In this document: in pieces, positions 25,886 through 34,211 of the stretch
Layout: each line of letters starts with the position of its first letter
Position numbering within the stretch: the stretch's first letter is position 1
DNA from: Bacillota bacterium
GTDB lineage: Bacteria > Bacillota > Clostridia > Christensenellales > Aristaeellaceae
Assembly: GCA_023416655.1 (NCBI GenBank)
Contig: JAEZHK010000141.1
Span: 1-60,801 of the forward strand
Direction: 5' to 3'
DNA: 60,801 bases
Notes under the pieces: generated by a model
What the model was told of the DNA's origin: nothing
The model's database searches: none
Seen by the model: only the letters and a program-made list of their open reading frames with translations
Made by a program: the position numbers and the translations under genes

Positions 25886-27289
25886 ATGGCAACCTTTGGC
25901 GTATTGATCTCCAACCGCTCCTTCTTCCCGGACCACCTCGTGCTGACGGCGCGGGAACAACTGCTCTCAAGCCTCGAAGCCTGGGGCCACAAGGTGATCA
26001 CCCTGTCAACGGAAGACACCAACATGGGCGAAACCATGAGCTACGAGGAGGCCGAAAGTTGCGCGAAGCTCTTCCGCGCCCACGCCGATGAAATCGACGG
26101 CGTGATCATCTGCCTGCCCAACTTCGGCGAGGAGGCGGGCGTCGCCGACGCGATGCGTTTGTCGCGCATGGACTGCCCCATTCTCATTCAGGCCTGCGAC
26201 GACGATTTCGACAGGCTGCAGCTGGAAAACCGCCGCGACGCGTTCTGCGGCAAGCTGTCGCTGTGCAACAACCTCTACCAGTACGGCATCAAGTACACGC
26301 TGACGAGCCGCCACACCTGCGCGATCCTCTCCGACGAGTTCAAGGCGGACGTGGACTTCTTCGCCCGGGTGTGCCGGGTGGTCAAGGCGCTGAGGAATGC
26401 CCGCATCGGCCAGATCGGCGCCCGCGTGACGCCCTTCCGCACCGTGCGCTACTCCGAGAAGCTCTTGCAGCTCAGCGGCATCACCGTCGAGACCGAGGAC
26501 TTCTCCGAGATCCTGGCCGACGCCAACCAGATGAACGACCGCGCGCGGATCGACGCAAAGGTCGCGGAAATCCGCGCCTACGGCAACGTCGCCCCCTGCG
26601 GCACGCCGGAGAAGCTGGAGCGGCAGGCGAAGCTGATCCTGGCCGTCGAGGACTGGATGGCTACGCACCGCTGCACCGCCAGCGCCATCCAGTGCTGGGA
26701 CAGCGTGGAGGCCAACTACGGCTGCGCAATGTGCCTGGGCATGAGCATGATGGGCGAAAAGGGCCGTCCCAGCGCCTGTGAGACCGACGTGATGGGCGCG
26801 CTTTCGATGCTGGCGCTCTTAAACGCCTCCGGCGTCCCGCCGATCTACCAGGACTGGAACAACAACTACAAAAACGAGCCGGACAAGTGCATCAACGTCC
26901 ACTGCTCCAACTACCCCGCCTGCGCGTTTGAGGAGAAGCCGGAGATCGCGAACCTGGACATCCTGGCGACCACGCTGGGCGAGGACGTGTCCTTCGGCGC
27001 GCTGAAGGGCCGCGTCCGCCCCTCGAAGATGACCTACCTGAAGCTCTCCACCGACGACCGCCGCGGCGTCGTCAAGGGCTACCTCGGCGAGGGCAGCTTT
27101 ACCGACGATCCCCTCCCCACCTTCGGCGGCGTGGCGGTTTGCGAGGTAGAAGACCTGAATGGCCTGATGCGCCACCTGACCAAAAACGGCTACGAGCACC
27201 ACGTGGCGCTGACCCAGTTCGAATGCGCGGACGTGCTGGAGGAAGCCCTCGGCAACTACATGGGCTGGGATATTTACCGCCACAGCTAG
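25886..27289 (+). CDS. L-fucose/L-arabinose isomerase-like sugar isomerase (candidate apiose isomerase)
   Basis: 467 residues. It has the fold pattern of the FucI/AraA superfamily: an N-terminal Rossmann-like part (VLISNRSFFPDHLVLTARE), a middle domain, and a C-terminal part with AIQCWDSVEANYGCAMCLG and VHCSNYPACAF. It converts an aldose to a ketose using a divalent metal. The ATG at 25886 follows AAGGAGGAAAA. It is the last gene of the operon and would supply the ketose to the FGGY kinase upstream. D-arabinose, L-fucose or D-apiose are possible substrates; the split transketolase favours apiose (inference). Confidence 0.85.
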   Translation: MATFGVLISNRSFFPDHLVLTAREQLLSSLEAWGHKVITLSTEDTNMGETMSYEEAESCAKLFRAHADEIDGVIICLPNFGEEAGVADAMRLSRMDCPILIQACDDDFDRLQLENRRDAFCGKLSLCNNLYQYGIKYTLTSRHTCAILSDEFKADVDFFARVCRVVKALRNARIGQIGARVTPFRTVRYSEKLLQLSGITVETEDFSEILADANQMNDRARIDAKVAEIRAYGNVAPCGTPEKLERQAKLILAVEDWMATHRCTASAIQCWDSVEANYGCAMCLGMSMMGEKGRPSACETDVMGALSMLALLNASGVPPIYQDWNNNYKNEPDKCINVHCSNYPACAFEEKPEIANLDILATTLGEDVSFGALKGRVRPSKMTYLKLSTDDRRGVVKGYLGEGSFTDDPLPTFGGVAVCEVEDLNGLMRHLTKNGYEHHVALTQFECADVLEEALGNYMGWDIYRHS

Positions 27290-27306
27290 TACGAACCAAA
27301 AGAAAA

Positions 27307-27337
27307 GGCGCGCGGAGCATTTCGCCCCGCGCACCTT
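27307..27337 (+). terminator. Bidirectional terminator between convergent operons
   Basis: GGCGCGCGGAGC / GCCCCGCGCACC stem with an ATTTC-type loop, followed on the plus strand by seven T and on the minus strand by TTTTCTTTT. It ends the sugar operon and the aldo/keto reductase gene, whose stops lie on either side. Confidence 0.88.
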
Positions 27338-27356
27338 TTTTTATATGACCCAAAGA

Positions 27357-28208
27357 CTAGAAATCCGTCTTGTCCGGGTTGGCGGCGAAGCCGCACACGC
27401 CCGTCATACCGGCCAGCAGTTCGATGTCTTCCTCGTCCAGCTCGAAGTCAAAGACCTTGCCGTTCTCGGCGATACGGGAGGGCGTGACCGACTTGGGCAG
27501 CGGCAAGTAGCCCCGGTCGAGGCTCCAGCGGATGCAAAGCTGCGCGACGCTCTTTCCGTACTTCTCCGCCAGCGCCACGACTTCCGGCACTTCGAATATC
27601 CTGCCCACGCCCAGCGGGCTGTAGGCTTCGACGATCATGTTGTGCTCGCGGCTGGCCGCCACCACGTCGTCCTGGGTGTCGCCGGGGCAAAGGCGGATCT
27701 GGTTGACCATGGGCTTGACCACGGCGGTCTTGTCAAGCGCCTCGATGTGGTGCCGGTGGAAGTTCGAAATGCCGATGGCGCGGACGCGGCCGGATTGGTA
27801 CAGCTCTTCTATCGCCTTCCAGGTTTCGGCGTTAGCCTCCTGCCAGCGGCTGCGGAACATCGGCGGGTTGGGCCAGTGGATCAGGTAAAGGTCCAGGTAA
27901 TCAAGGCCAAGCTTGTTCAGCGAATCGTCAAAGGCCTTAAACACCTGCTTGTAGCTGTGGGCGTCGTTCCAGAGCTTTGTGGTGATGAACAGTTCCTTGC
28001 GGTCGACGCCGCCCTCCCGAATGCCCTGGCCCACGCCCTCTTCGTTGCCGTAGATGGCGGCGGTGTCGATGTGGCGGTAGCCCGCCTCAATGGCCGAGCG
28101 GACGGACGAAACGGCCACAGCCCCTTCGGGCGTCTGCCAGGTGCCAAAGCCGATGCAGGGGATTTTGACCCCGTTGGACAGAACGAAGCTATCGGTCAAA
28201 GATTTCAT
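27357..28208 (-). CDS. Aldo/keto reductase
   Basis: 283 residues, NADPH-dependent reductase of carbonyl compounds. Motifs in order: IPCIGFGTWQT near the start, the active-site region EAGYRHIDTAAIYGNEE with Asp and Tyr of the tetrad, LYLIHWPNPP with His, AIGISNFHRHHIE, and the C-terminal cofactor motif LPKSVTPSRIAEN. The ATG at 28208 follows AAGGAGGG. It is divergent from a merR gene with a MerR-type promoter between them, so induction by a reactive carbonyl or similar signal is likely. The substrate is not evident. Confidence 0.94.
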   Translation of the reverse strand: MKSLTDSFVLSNGVKIPCIGFGTWQTPEGAVAVSSVRSAIEAGYRHIDTAAIYGNEEGVGQGIREGGVDRKELFITTKLWNDAHSYKQVFKAFDDSLNKLGLDYLDLYLIHWPNPPMFRSRWQEANAETWKAIEELYQSGRVRAIGISNFHRHHIEALDKTAVVKPMVNQIRLCPGDTQDDVVAASREHNMIVEAYSPLGVGRIFEVPEVVALAEKYGKSVAQLCIRWSLDRGYLPLPKSVTPSRIAENGKVFDFELDEEDIELLAGMTGVCGFAANPDKTDF

Positions 28209-28273
28209 GGGGTTTCCCTCCTTAAATTGATAGTGATTCGCCTTGACGACGCGCGGTCGCGCCTGATACAATT

Positions 28274-28304
28274 ATTATAAAGCTTCAAGTTCACTTCAAG
28301 TCAA
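28274..28304 (-). promoter_or_regulatory. MerR-type promoter of the aldo/keto reductase
   Basis: Minus strand TTGACT (28299-28304) and TATAAT (28274-28279) are separated by 19 bp, the over-long spacer that MerR proteins correct by twisting DNA. The spacer carries a near-perfect dyad on the plus strand (CTTCAAGT-TC-ACTTCAAG, one mismatched pair). The merR gene starts 30 bp away in the opposite direction, so the regulator probably also controls itself. Confidence 0.85.
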
Positions 28305-28333
28305 TAGTATGCGCTGTTAAAGAGGTGTAAACC

Positions 28334-28735
28334 ATGGAGTATTCCATCCACCAGGTTTCAGAAAAAATGCAGATCCGCCCGACGGTGCTGCGCTTCTACG
28401 AAAAGGAGGGGCTATTGCCCAGCGTACGCCGCACCAAGAGCGGCATCCGGCGCTACGACAAGGAGGACCTGGAATGGATCGGGCTGATCGTTTGCCTGAA
28501 GAATACCGGCATGTCCATCAAGCAGATCAAGGATTTCGTGAGCCTCTGCGTCGAGGGAGAGGTCACGCTGAAAGCGCGCTGCGAAATGCTCTACGAGCAC
28601 AAGCGCAGCGTGGAGGCGCAGATCGAGCAGATGCACAAGCACCTTGAAAAGGTGGCCTGCAAGATCGATATCTTTTCCAAGCAGTACGAGGAATACAGAA
28701 ATTCGCTCGCAATCAAGCGTACCGGCGCGCTCTAA
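28334..28735 (+). CDS. MerR-family transcriptional regulator
   Basis: 133 residues. The N-terminal winged helix-turn-helix contains YSIHQVSEKMQIRPTVLRFY followed by EKEGLLPSVRRTKSGIRRY. A helical dimerisation region (about 75-120) follows, with a short C-terminus and no conserved Cys cluster, so it is not a metal sensor of the MerR/ZntR type. It resembles the regulators that accompany aldo/keto reductases and respond to aldehydes or other organic stress. The ATG at 28334 lies a few bases after GAGGTG. A hairpin with T-run follows the gene. Confidence 0.94.
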   Translation: MEYSIHQVSEKMQIRPTVLRFYEKEGLLPSVRRTKSGIRRYDKEDLEWIGLIVCLKNTGMSIKQIKDFVSLCVEGEVTLKARCEMLYEHKRSVEAQIEQMHKHLEKVACKIDIFSKQYEEYRNSLAIKRTGAL

Positions 28736-28754
28736 CCGCTCGGGGGCAAAGGAA

Positions 28755-28795
28755 GCGGCGGCCTCCAACGCGAACGCGAAGAGGCAGCCGCTTTT
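28755..28795 (+). terminator. Terminator of merR
   Basis: GCGGC-G-GCCTC (28755-28765) pairs with GAGGC-A-GCCGC (28781-28791), one mismatch, then TTTT. Confidence 0.7.
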
Positions 28796-28810
28796 ATTGC
28801 GAAAGGCGCG

Positions 28811-28994
28811 TTCGGCGGGGATGTACTCGATGAACACCTTGCCGCGCCCGTCCAGCTTCAGAAACGTCAGCCCGTCCTAAAAGCGCGCCCTCATCCAGGC
28901 CTTCTTCGCTGCGGCGCAGGCGTCAAACCCGTCCGACAGCGCGCAGCAGATGTGCTCCCGATCGAGGTTTTCCCCGCTCACTTAAAAGATCCAT
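28811..28994 (-). pseudogene. Decayed YoaP-like GNAT acetyltransferase fragment
   Basis: An ATG at 28994 overlaps the preceding stop (TAATG) and is preceded by AGGAGG. After a few codons the frame shifts near 28980. The other frame encodes ENLDREHICCALSDG and AAAKKAWMRARF, then an in-frame TAG at 28877-28879. Reading continues DGLTFLKLDGRGKVFIEYIP and then loses similarity. These are the first conserved blocks of a GNAT family with a C-terminal YoaP domain. One frameshift, one stop and loss of the rest make this a dead gene, formerly translated in a unit with the GyrI-like protein. Confidence 0.7.
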
Positions 28995-29632
28995 TACGGC
29001 CTCCTGGCCGGATGCCTGAGCACCGTGCGCATCTTCTCCGGCGCGGCGCGCCGCGGATCGCCCAGGTAGATCTCATGGTGCTTGCGCTCATCCGAAAGGT
29101 CGCAGAGCAGCCCCTGCGCTTCGGTATACGCGCGCATCCGCTCAACCGTCGCGGGTTCCTCGGCATAGGGCCCGATGTGCATGCACTGAACGCACAGCCC
29201 CTCCGTAAACTCCGCCAAACGCGCGCGGCCTGTGTCCAGCTTCTTCTTGCGCATGACCTCCCCCGCCGCCCATTCATAGACCTCCGGCGTCACGAACTCC
29301 GGCTGGCGGATCATCGCCGTCCAGTGGTACAGGCTCTTGTCCGCGGTCAGCACGTCCTCCGCGCCGTCCCCGAACCACCAAAACCCCTCGAGCGGCGGCA
29401 TGGTGTACTCAAAGTACCCTACCGGCGCGCTTCCGGCCTTCGGGCTCATCTTGATGGTGTAGGCGATCGCGTAGAGCACCTCCACCGCCTTTGTGAACGC
29501 CCCTTCCAGGTCGTTCGGGTCGCCGCTGCCATCCGCCATCAGAAAAGTCATCCCGGGCACGTCCACCAGGGACGGCTCGGTCCCCGGCGCGTACAGTTCC
29601 GGATACGCCTTGACATACTCCAACTTGCCCAT
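28994..29632 (-). CDS. GyrI-like small-molecule-binding domain protein
   Basis: 212 residues, stand-alone GyrI-like (SOUL-type ligand-binding) protein of the COG4832 group. It opens with KLEYVKAYPELYAPGTEPSL, then VPGMTFLMADGSGDPNDLEG. The C-terminal half includes VQCMHIGPYAEEPATVERM and HHEIYLGDPRRAAPEKMRTV, hallmarks of the group. The ATG at 29632 follows GGGGGAGGG. Such proteins bind or hydrolyse toxic small molecules or act as co-sensors. Here it is downstream of a WYL regulator, a very common pairing, which probably controls it. Confidence 0.9.
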   Translation of the reverse strand: MGKLEYVKAYPELYAPGTEPSLVDVPGMTFLMADGSGDPNDLEGAFTKAVEVLYAIAYTIKMSPKAGSAPVGYFEYTMPPLEGFWWFGDGAEDVLTADKSLYHWTAMIRQPEFVTPEVYEWAAGEVMRKKKLDTGRARLAEFTEGLCVQCMHIGPYAEEPATVERMRAYTEAQGLLCDLSDERKHHEIYLGDPRRAAPEKMRTVLRHPARRP

Positions 29633-29691
29633 AAAGAACCCTCCCCCGTTTGATGCCCTGAGTATAGCCGGGAGAATTTGACAGCTGCCTG

Positions 29692-30591
29692 TCATATTAA
29701 GTAGCGCGACGCGATTTTTTTCAGCATCTCAGTGAACTCAGCCCGTACGTCCGGCGGCTCCAGTACCTCGGCGTGCTCGCCGAAGGACAGGATGTACTGG
29801 AAGAGGCCTTCGCCGCGCGTCAGGCTCGCCCGGACGATGAACGAGCCGTCCGGAAGGATCTCCCGTCTTTCGAATTCATCGTACACCCTGAACGCCTGCG
29901 ACGCGGGCAGCAGGAGGGCGACTTCCACCGTCTCCCCGCGCGGCAGCGGGTAAGAAACCAGCGCGGTGGCAGGGCATTCGCGGGAAAACACCTGCTCCGC
30001 CAAAGAAAGGTTCCTGATCCTGCTCAGCTTGAAAAAACGGGTGTCCTGTCGATCCCAGCAGAAACCGTACAGGTACCATGCCTGCCCCTTGAAGTACAGC
30101 TTCAAAGGTTCCACGGTGCGGAGGGTCGTCTCTCCTCTGCCACTTGAATACTCAAAGCGGACCACCCGCCGCCCGAGGATGGAGGACTTGGCCAGAGAGA
30201 ACGCCTCTGCCACGCCCGGGGGATCGCCCCAGGCGGAGAAATCCACCTCGATCCAGTCGGCGGCGGCGGCGCCGAACAGCGCGCCCAGCTTTTTCAGCGC
30301 GCCGTCCGACTCACCGGGCGCCACGCTGCCCAGCGCCTTCAGCGAGGCCAGCACATCCGCCCGCTCGCCCTCGGTGAGCAATGCCTTGCCCAGCGCGTAG
30401 CCGGGCGTCAGCGCGATACCGCCGCCGCGGCCCTTGGTCATGTACACCGGGATGCCCGCTTCCGACAGCGCCTCCACGTCCCGGTAGATGGTGCGGGCCG
30501 ACACCTCAAAGCGCTCGGCCAGAAAGCCGGCCGTCAGCGCCTTGCCGCCCAGGAGCAGGGTGACGATCTCCAGCATCCGGTGGATCTGCAT
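29692..30591 (-). CDS. YafY/WYL-domain transcriptional regulator
   Basis: 299 residues. The N-terminal helix-turn-helix is MLEIVTLLLGGKALTAGFLA followed by ERFEVSARTIYRDVEALSEA. The WYL domain lies at about 140-215 and contains PLKLYFKGQAWYLYGFCWD, in which the W-Y-L triad is visible. The C-terminal WCX-like region begins near 225. The protein senses a ligand through the WYL domain. It is 59 bp upstream of the GyrI-like gene. The ATG at 30591 follows a purine-rich stretch. Confidence 0.93.
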   Translation of the reverse strand: MQIHRMLEIVTLLLGGKALTAGFLAERFEVSARTIYRDVEALSEAGIPVYMTKGRGGGIALTPGYALGKALLTEGERADVLASLKALGSVAPGESDGALKKLGALFGAAAADWIEVDFSAWGDPPGVAEAFSLAKSSILGRRVVRFEYSSGRGETTLRTVEPLKLYFKGQAWYLYGFCWDRQDTRFFKLSRIRNLSLAEQVFSRECPATALVSYPLPRGETVEVALLLPASQAFRVYDEFERREILPDGSFIVRASLTRGEGLFQYILSFGEHAEVLEPPDVRAEFTEMLKKIASRYLI

Positions 30592-30713
30592 AGTCCCTCC
30601 CCCTTTGCCTCATTGAATCATAAAAATAAAAACCGTAAGGCATATTTTCTCGGGACATAAAGAAAACCCGGTGGACAGGACGCGGGGAAGCTGCGAGGAT
30701 GTGAATGCAAGCC

Positions 30714-31436
30714 TTATGCTTTCATCGGCTCCAGCCAGTACACGAGGTCGGACGAGATCGAAAAGCCCATCGCCTCGTGCAGCCTGCGGGAGGCCATGTT
30801 GTCCACGGTGAACTGCGAGAAGGGCGTAAGGCCCCTCTCCATCAGTTGGCCGCACAGGAAAGCGACCAGAAGCGTGCCGACGCCCATCCGCCGAAACGCC
30901 GGGAGCACCTCCAGCATCCCCATGGAGCCTTCCTCATGGAAGCCGATGAAGCCTGCCAACTCGCCATCCCGGAACGCGCCGAACATCTCACCGGCTGCGA
31001 GGCGGCCTTCGACGTACTCCCGCCCGATGTCGTGGGAGTACAGCGCATGAATGTCCTGAGCCATATCCATGCCCAGCGACTTGACGCTAAACGGGGTTTC
31101 CGGCATGCGTGGCGGCGACGGACGCAGCCAGGCCGCCTGATGGCAGCGCATGGTCGGCTGAAGTCCGAACCTGCGCGCCGCGTCCTCCGCGAGAACTTCC
31201 TGATGGACGGCCATGAGGTATGGGTTTTCGATCTGCCCAAGGAACTCCGCCGCGTACTCGGGCGCTTCAACCGTCAGCATGTGCGTCCGGCTCACCTTTT
31301 CAAGCAGGAGTACGCCGCGCGAGTTCGCCGCCAGCACCTCCGCCGAGGCTCGGCGGATCGGCTGGAGCATGTCCATGTGATGCAGCGCGTTTCTTTCAAG
31401 GTACGACTTTGCGGCCGTTTCAAAATTCTTTGGCAT
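30714..31436 (-). CDS. GNAT-family N-acetyltransferase
   Basis: 240 residues. The C-terminal half is the GNAT fold: GEMFGAFRDGELAGFIGFHE (strand 4 region), then the acetyl-CoA loop VLPAFRRMGVGTLLVAFL with the R-x-x-G-x-G signature, and VDNMASRRLHEAMGFS near the end. The N-terminal 110 residues are less conserved. The acceptor substrate cannot be told. It is separated from the 2H phosphoesterase gene by 27 bp and could be in the same transcript. Confidence 0.9.
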   Translation of the reverse strand: MPKNFETAAKSYLERNALHHMDMLQPIRRASAEVLAANSRGVLLLEKVSRTHMLTVEAPEYAAEFLGQIENPYLMAVHQEVLAEDAARRFGLQPTMRCHQAAWLRPSPPRMPETPFSVKSLGMDMAQDIHALYSHDIGREYVEGRLAAGEMFGAFRDGELAGFIGFHEEGSMGMLEVLPAFRRMGVGTLLVAFLCGQLMERGLTPFSQFTVDNMASRRLHEAMGFSISSDLVYWLEPMKA

Positions 31437-31463
31437 TTGCTAGCTCTCCCTTGATTTCTCTTG

Positions 31464-31982
31464 TTAAAGCTGAAGGATTATCTCAATCGCCGATGATCCA
31501 TCCTCTTCGATGTTCTCCACGTTGACACTGCGTACTGTCGTTGAAAACTCATAGGGAAACTCGCCGATCCGCGCCAGCGCGCATTGAAGCGCCGCCTCGT
31601 CCGGAAACTTGCCCAGCGTGATGTGGGGCGCGTAGGCGTCATAGCGTTCGGACTTGTACTTTGCGAGCGCGCCCTCATTCAGTCGCCCGCTGATCCTGCG
31701 GATGATCTCCCCGCCCTCCGCTACGTCCAGAAAGATGTAACAACCATCCGGCTCCCGGCGCGCGGAGATGCCGCGCATGAGGAGCGGAAACTGGTTGAAC
31801 CCTGAAAGCGCGGACGATATGTGCGCGCGAAGCTCGTCCTTCGTCAGATCGCTGCTGAACGGAAATACCAGCGTGATGTGCGGCTTTACAGTCCCATAAA
31901 GCGGGTCGTACTTTTCCCGTATCGCCTCGATCCGATTCGAATCCTCAAATTCAGGGATGATCATGATGCATCTGCGGGTCAT
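31464..31982 (-). CDS. 2H phosphoesterase / 2'-5' RNA ligase-like protein
   Basis: 172 residues with the two H-x-T motifs that define the 2H superfamily: KPHITLVFPF near residue 52 and APHITLGKFP near residue 120. Members open 2',3'-cyclic phosphates or ligate RNA ends; the acyclic bacterial group mostly has unknown substrates. The ATG at 31982 is preceded by GGAGGCGCG. A gene for a Nudix hydrolase lies 99 bp upstream, also on the minus strand. Confidence 0.9.
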   Translation of the reverse strand: MTRRCIMIIPEFEDSNRIEAIREKYDPLYGTVKPHITLVFPFSSDLTKDELRAHISSALSGFNQFPLLMRGISARREPDGCYIFLDVAEGGEIIRRISGRLNEGALAKYKSERYDAYAPHITLGKFPDEAALQCALARIGEFPYEFSTTVRSVNVENIEEDGSSAIEIILQL

Positions 31983-32081
31983 CGCACGCGCCTCCTGATA
32001 CGGTTTGGGTCAGTTCTCCAGACGCGCGAACTTCTTCAGGCATTGCCTTAACGCACCCGCATGGGTCAGCCACAGGTACTC

Positions 32082-32597
32082 TCATTCGAGCCACTCGAGT
32101 TCTCTCTTGATTTGCCTGAGCACGAACATCTCACGCAGTACCCAGGGCGCTTCCGCTTTGTCGCAGAGCAGAGCGTTCGCAGAAATCGTGTCGTCAACGG
32201 ATGCGATGGTCAGCTTGTAACCATATTCGCTTTCGTAATCATCCAGCGCGGTTTCGGATATGCCGTCCTCGACGCCGCACAGATAGTAATAGGAATTCTG
32301 CTCGAAAACGCCGTCGCCGAAAGCGTCCCTGTGGATTTCCCGGGTCATGCCATATTCTCTGATGGAGGAGGGGATCACGGTCAGCCCGGTTTCCTCCCTC
32401 GTTTCGCGGATGATCGTCTCGCCATGCGTTTCCTCGGGCTTCGCGCCGCCGCCGGGGAACTTGTATTCGCCAAATCGGTCGCTCTTTACGAGCACCAGAT
32501 TTCTGCCGGACAAAATGATCGCACGGACAGCGCTCCGAACCGTCCGGGGCAAGGATTCATCATAATCCTTTGAATCCAGAATCCGAAGAATTCGCAT
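32082..32597 (-). CDS. Nudix hydrolase
   Basis: 171 residues. The Nudix box GGGAKPEETHGETIIRETRE followed by ETGL fits GX5EX7REUXEEXGU exactly. It hydrolyses a nucleoside diphosphate linked to another moiety. The opening RILRILDSKDYDESLPRTVR and the C-terminal half suggest an MTH1/ADP-ribose-type enzyme, but specificity is not visible. The start is set at ATG 32597, after GGGGGAG; the longer frame to 32738 lacks a ribosome site. It is divergent from the SH3 protein gene. Confidence 0.93.
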   Translation of the reverse strand: MRILRILDSKDYDESLPRTVRSAVRAIILSGRNLVLVKSDRFGEYKFPGGGAKPEETHGETIIRETREETGLTVIPSSIREYGMTREIHRDAFGDGVFEQNSYYYLCGVEDGISETALDDYESEYGYKLTIASVDDTISANALLCDKAEAPWVLREMFVLRQIKRELEWLE

Positions 32598-32811
32598 GTT
32601 CTCCCCCGTAACAAAAAATGACATTCCCGACCAATTATAACACAGGCTTTGCGAAAAAGAAGCACAGGGGCTGGAAATCCCTGGCTTTTCATGAAGGCGG
32701 GTTATGTGAAAATATGGTATGAAATCTTTGGCAACCAAATTGCGGCAGAACGGGTCTTAATACCAGAAAGCGCGCTTTACAAGAACATCCAATCGATAAG
32801 GGGGATTGACC

Positions 32812-33300
32812 ATGACCCGTAAATTCCTTAGCATGCTTGTTGTTGTGCTGCTCGCTTTGACTTCCTTTGCCCCGCTGTCCCTCGCCGCGACTTTCCCCAC
32901 TGGAGAAGCTGCCCGCGTGACCACGCCCATCGCCTCCGGCCAGGTGAACCTGCGAAAGACTGCCAGTATGTCGGGCACGGTCCTCGCGACGCTGCCGAAC
33001 GCGAACCCGCTGGCGATCCAGGGCAAGATCGGCAACTGGTACAAGGTGCGCGACCTGTACACCCGAGCCACCGGATACATGCACAAGAACTATATCGCAA
33101 AGACCTTTATTGGCACCGCCTCCGGCAACGTCAACCTGCGCAAGGGCGCGGGCACCAATTACGGCGTCATCAAGGTGGTTAAAAAAGGCGACGAGGTGAC
33201 GGTCGTCCAGCTGGGCAAGAGCTTCTCCAAGGTAAAGCGGGGTTCGTCCACCGGCTGGATCTCGAACAAATTCCTCCAATACATGGCGCTCGGGTGCTGA
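32812..33300 (+). CDS. Secreted protein with two bacterial SH3 domains
   Basis: 162 residues. The signal peptide (MTRKFLSMLVVVLLALTS) ends near LSLAAT. Two SH3b repeats follow, opening with GQVNLRKTASMSGTVL (about 44) and GNVNLRKGAGTNYGVI (about 103), each ending in an aromatic W/Y region (GYMHKNYI and GWISNKFL). SH3b repeats bind cell-wall peptides. There is no catalytic domain, so it is a wall-binding or ligand-sensing module. The ATG at 32812 follows AAGGGGG. It is monocistronic with a strong terminator. Confidence 0.9.
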   Translation: MTRKFLSMLVVVLLALTSFAPLSLAATFPTGEAARVTTPIASGQVNLRKTASMSGTVLATLPNANPLAIQGKIGNWYKVRDLYTRATGYMHKNYIAKTFIGTASGNVNLRKGAGTNYGVIKVVKKGDEVTVVQLGKSFSKVKRGSSTGWISNKFLQYMALGC

Positions 33301-33334
33301 AGCGCATCGCAAATCATCTTACCTGACGGATCAA

Positions 33335-33361
33335 ACGGGAGCGGTCGCCGCTCCCGTTTTT
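33335..33361 (+). terminator. Rho-independent terminator after the SH3 protein
   Basis: ACGGGAGCGG (33335-33344) pairs perfectly with CCGCTCCCGT (33348-33357), loop TCG, then TTTT. Confidence 0.93.
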
Positions 33362-33432
33362 ATATCCCATCCGCTCGCTCAAGGATACTTGAAAATTCAA
33401 TTGGAAACACTGTTTCCGGAGGTGTTTTCACT

Positions 33433-34206
33433 ATGATCTCCCGCAAATCGGTCATCACATTCGGCATGGTCGCGATCCCGATCGCGATGTTTACGGCGAC
33501 ACAGGACAACGACATCCATTTCAATCAGCTGCACAAGGAGGACAACAGCCGCATCCGCTACAAAAAGTCCTGCGCACACTGCGGCAAGGAGATTACGGCG
33601 GAGGACATCGTGAAGGGCTACGAGTACGACAAGGACCAGTACGTCGTCGTCACGGACGAGGAGATCGAGAAAATCAAGACCGAAAAGGAAAAGTCCATCC
33701 AGATCCTGCACTTTGCCCAGCTCAACCAGATCTCCCCCGTCTATTACGACAAGACCTATCAGGCCGCGCCCGAGCCGGGCGGCGAAAAGGCCTTCGAGCT
33801 GCTCCGGGCCGCGCTGATGGCGGAACAGAAAATCGCCATCGGGAAGACCGTCATCGGCACAAAGGATACGCTGATGGCGATCATCCCGCGGGAGGACGGC
33901 GTTTTGATCTCCACAATGCTCTACGCCGACGAAATCAAGGAGCTGCAAAAGCGTTACGAGAAGCCCGCCGTCGCCGAGCAGGAGCTGAGCATGGCGAAGA
34001 TGCTGATCAATTCGATGGATACGCCGTTCGACCCTTCGAAATACAAGGACGAATACCAGACAAAGCTTCGCGCGTTGATCGAAAGCAAGATCTCCGGCAA
34101 AGAAGTCGTCGCCACGGAAGCCCCGGCGCCCGGCAAGATCATCGACCTCATGGAAGCCCTCAAAGCCAGCGTTGAAAAGGCGCAGCGAGAGAAGCAGACC
34201 GCGTAG
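33433..34206 (+). CDS. ku: Ku protein, non-homologous end joining
   Basis: 257 residues. It forms the homodimeric ring that threads on broken DNA ends and recruits LigD. The core Ku fold is seen from SVITFGMVAIPIAMFTATQ at the N-terminus through HFNQLHKEDNSRIRYKKSCA, the C-x2-C pair CAHCGKE, and QILHFAQLNQISPVYYD. A lysine-rich C-terminal tail suits DNA and LigD contacts. The ATG at 33433 follows GGAGGTG. A perfect inverted repeat GGAAAC-ACT-GTTTCC (33403-33417) lies just before the ribosome site. ligD follows five bases after the stop. Confidence 0.96.
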   Translation: MISRKSVITFGMVAIPIAMFTATQDNDIHFNQLHKEDNSRIRYKKSCAHCGKEITAEDIVKGYEYDKDQYVVVTDEEIEKIKTEKEKSIQILHFAQLNQISPVYYDKTYQAAPEPGGEKAFELLRAALMAEQKIAIGKTVIGTKDTLMAIIPREDGVLISTMLYADEIKELQKRYEKPAVAEQELSMAKMLINSMDTPFDPSKYKDEYQTKLRALIESKISGKEVVATEAPAPGKIIDLMEALKASVEKAQREKQTA

Positions 34207-34211
34207 CGCCT

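Noticed and set aside
18158..27289. Sulfoquinovose (sulfo-transketolase) pathway
   Set aside because: Also uses a split transketolase, but the expected SIS-type isomerase and downstream aldolase-like or sulfonate enzymes are missing, and a FGGY kinase is present instead.
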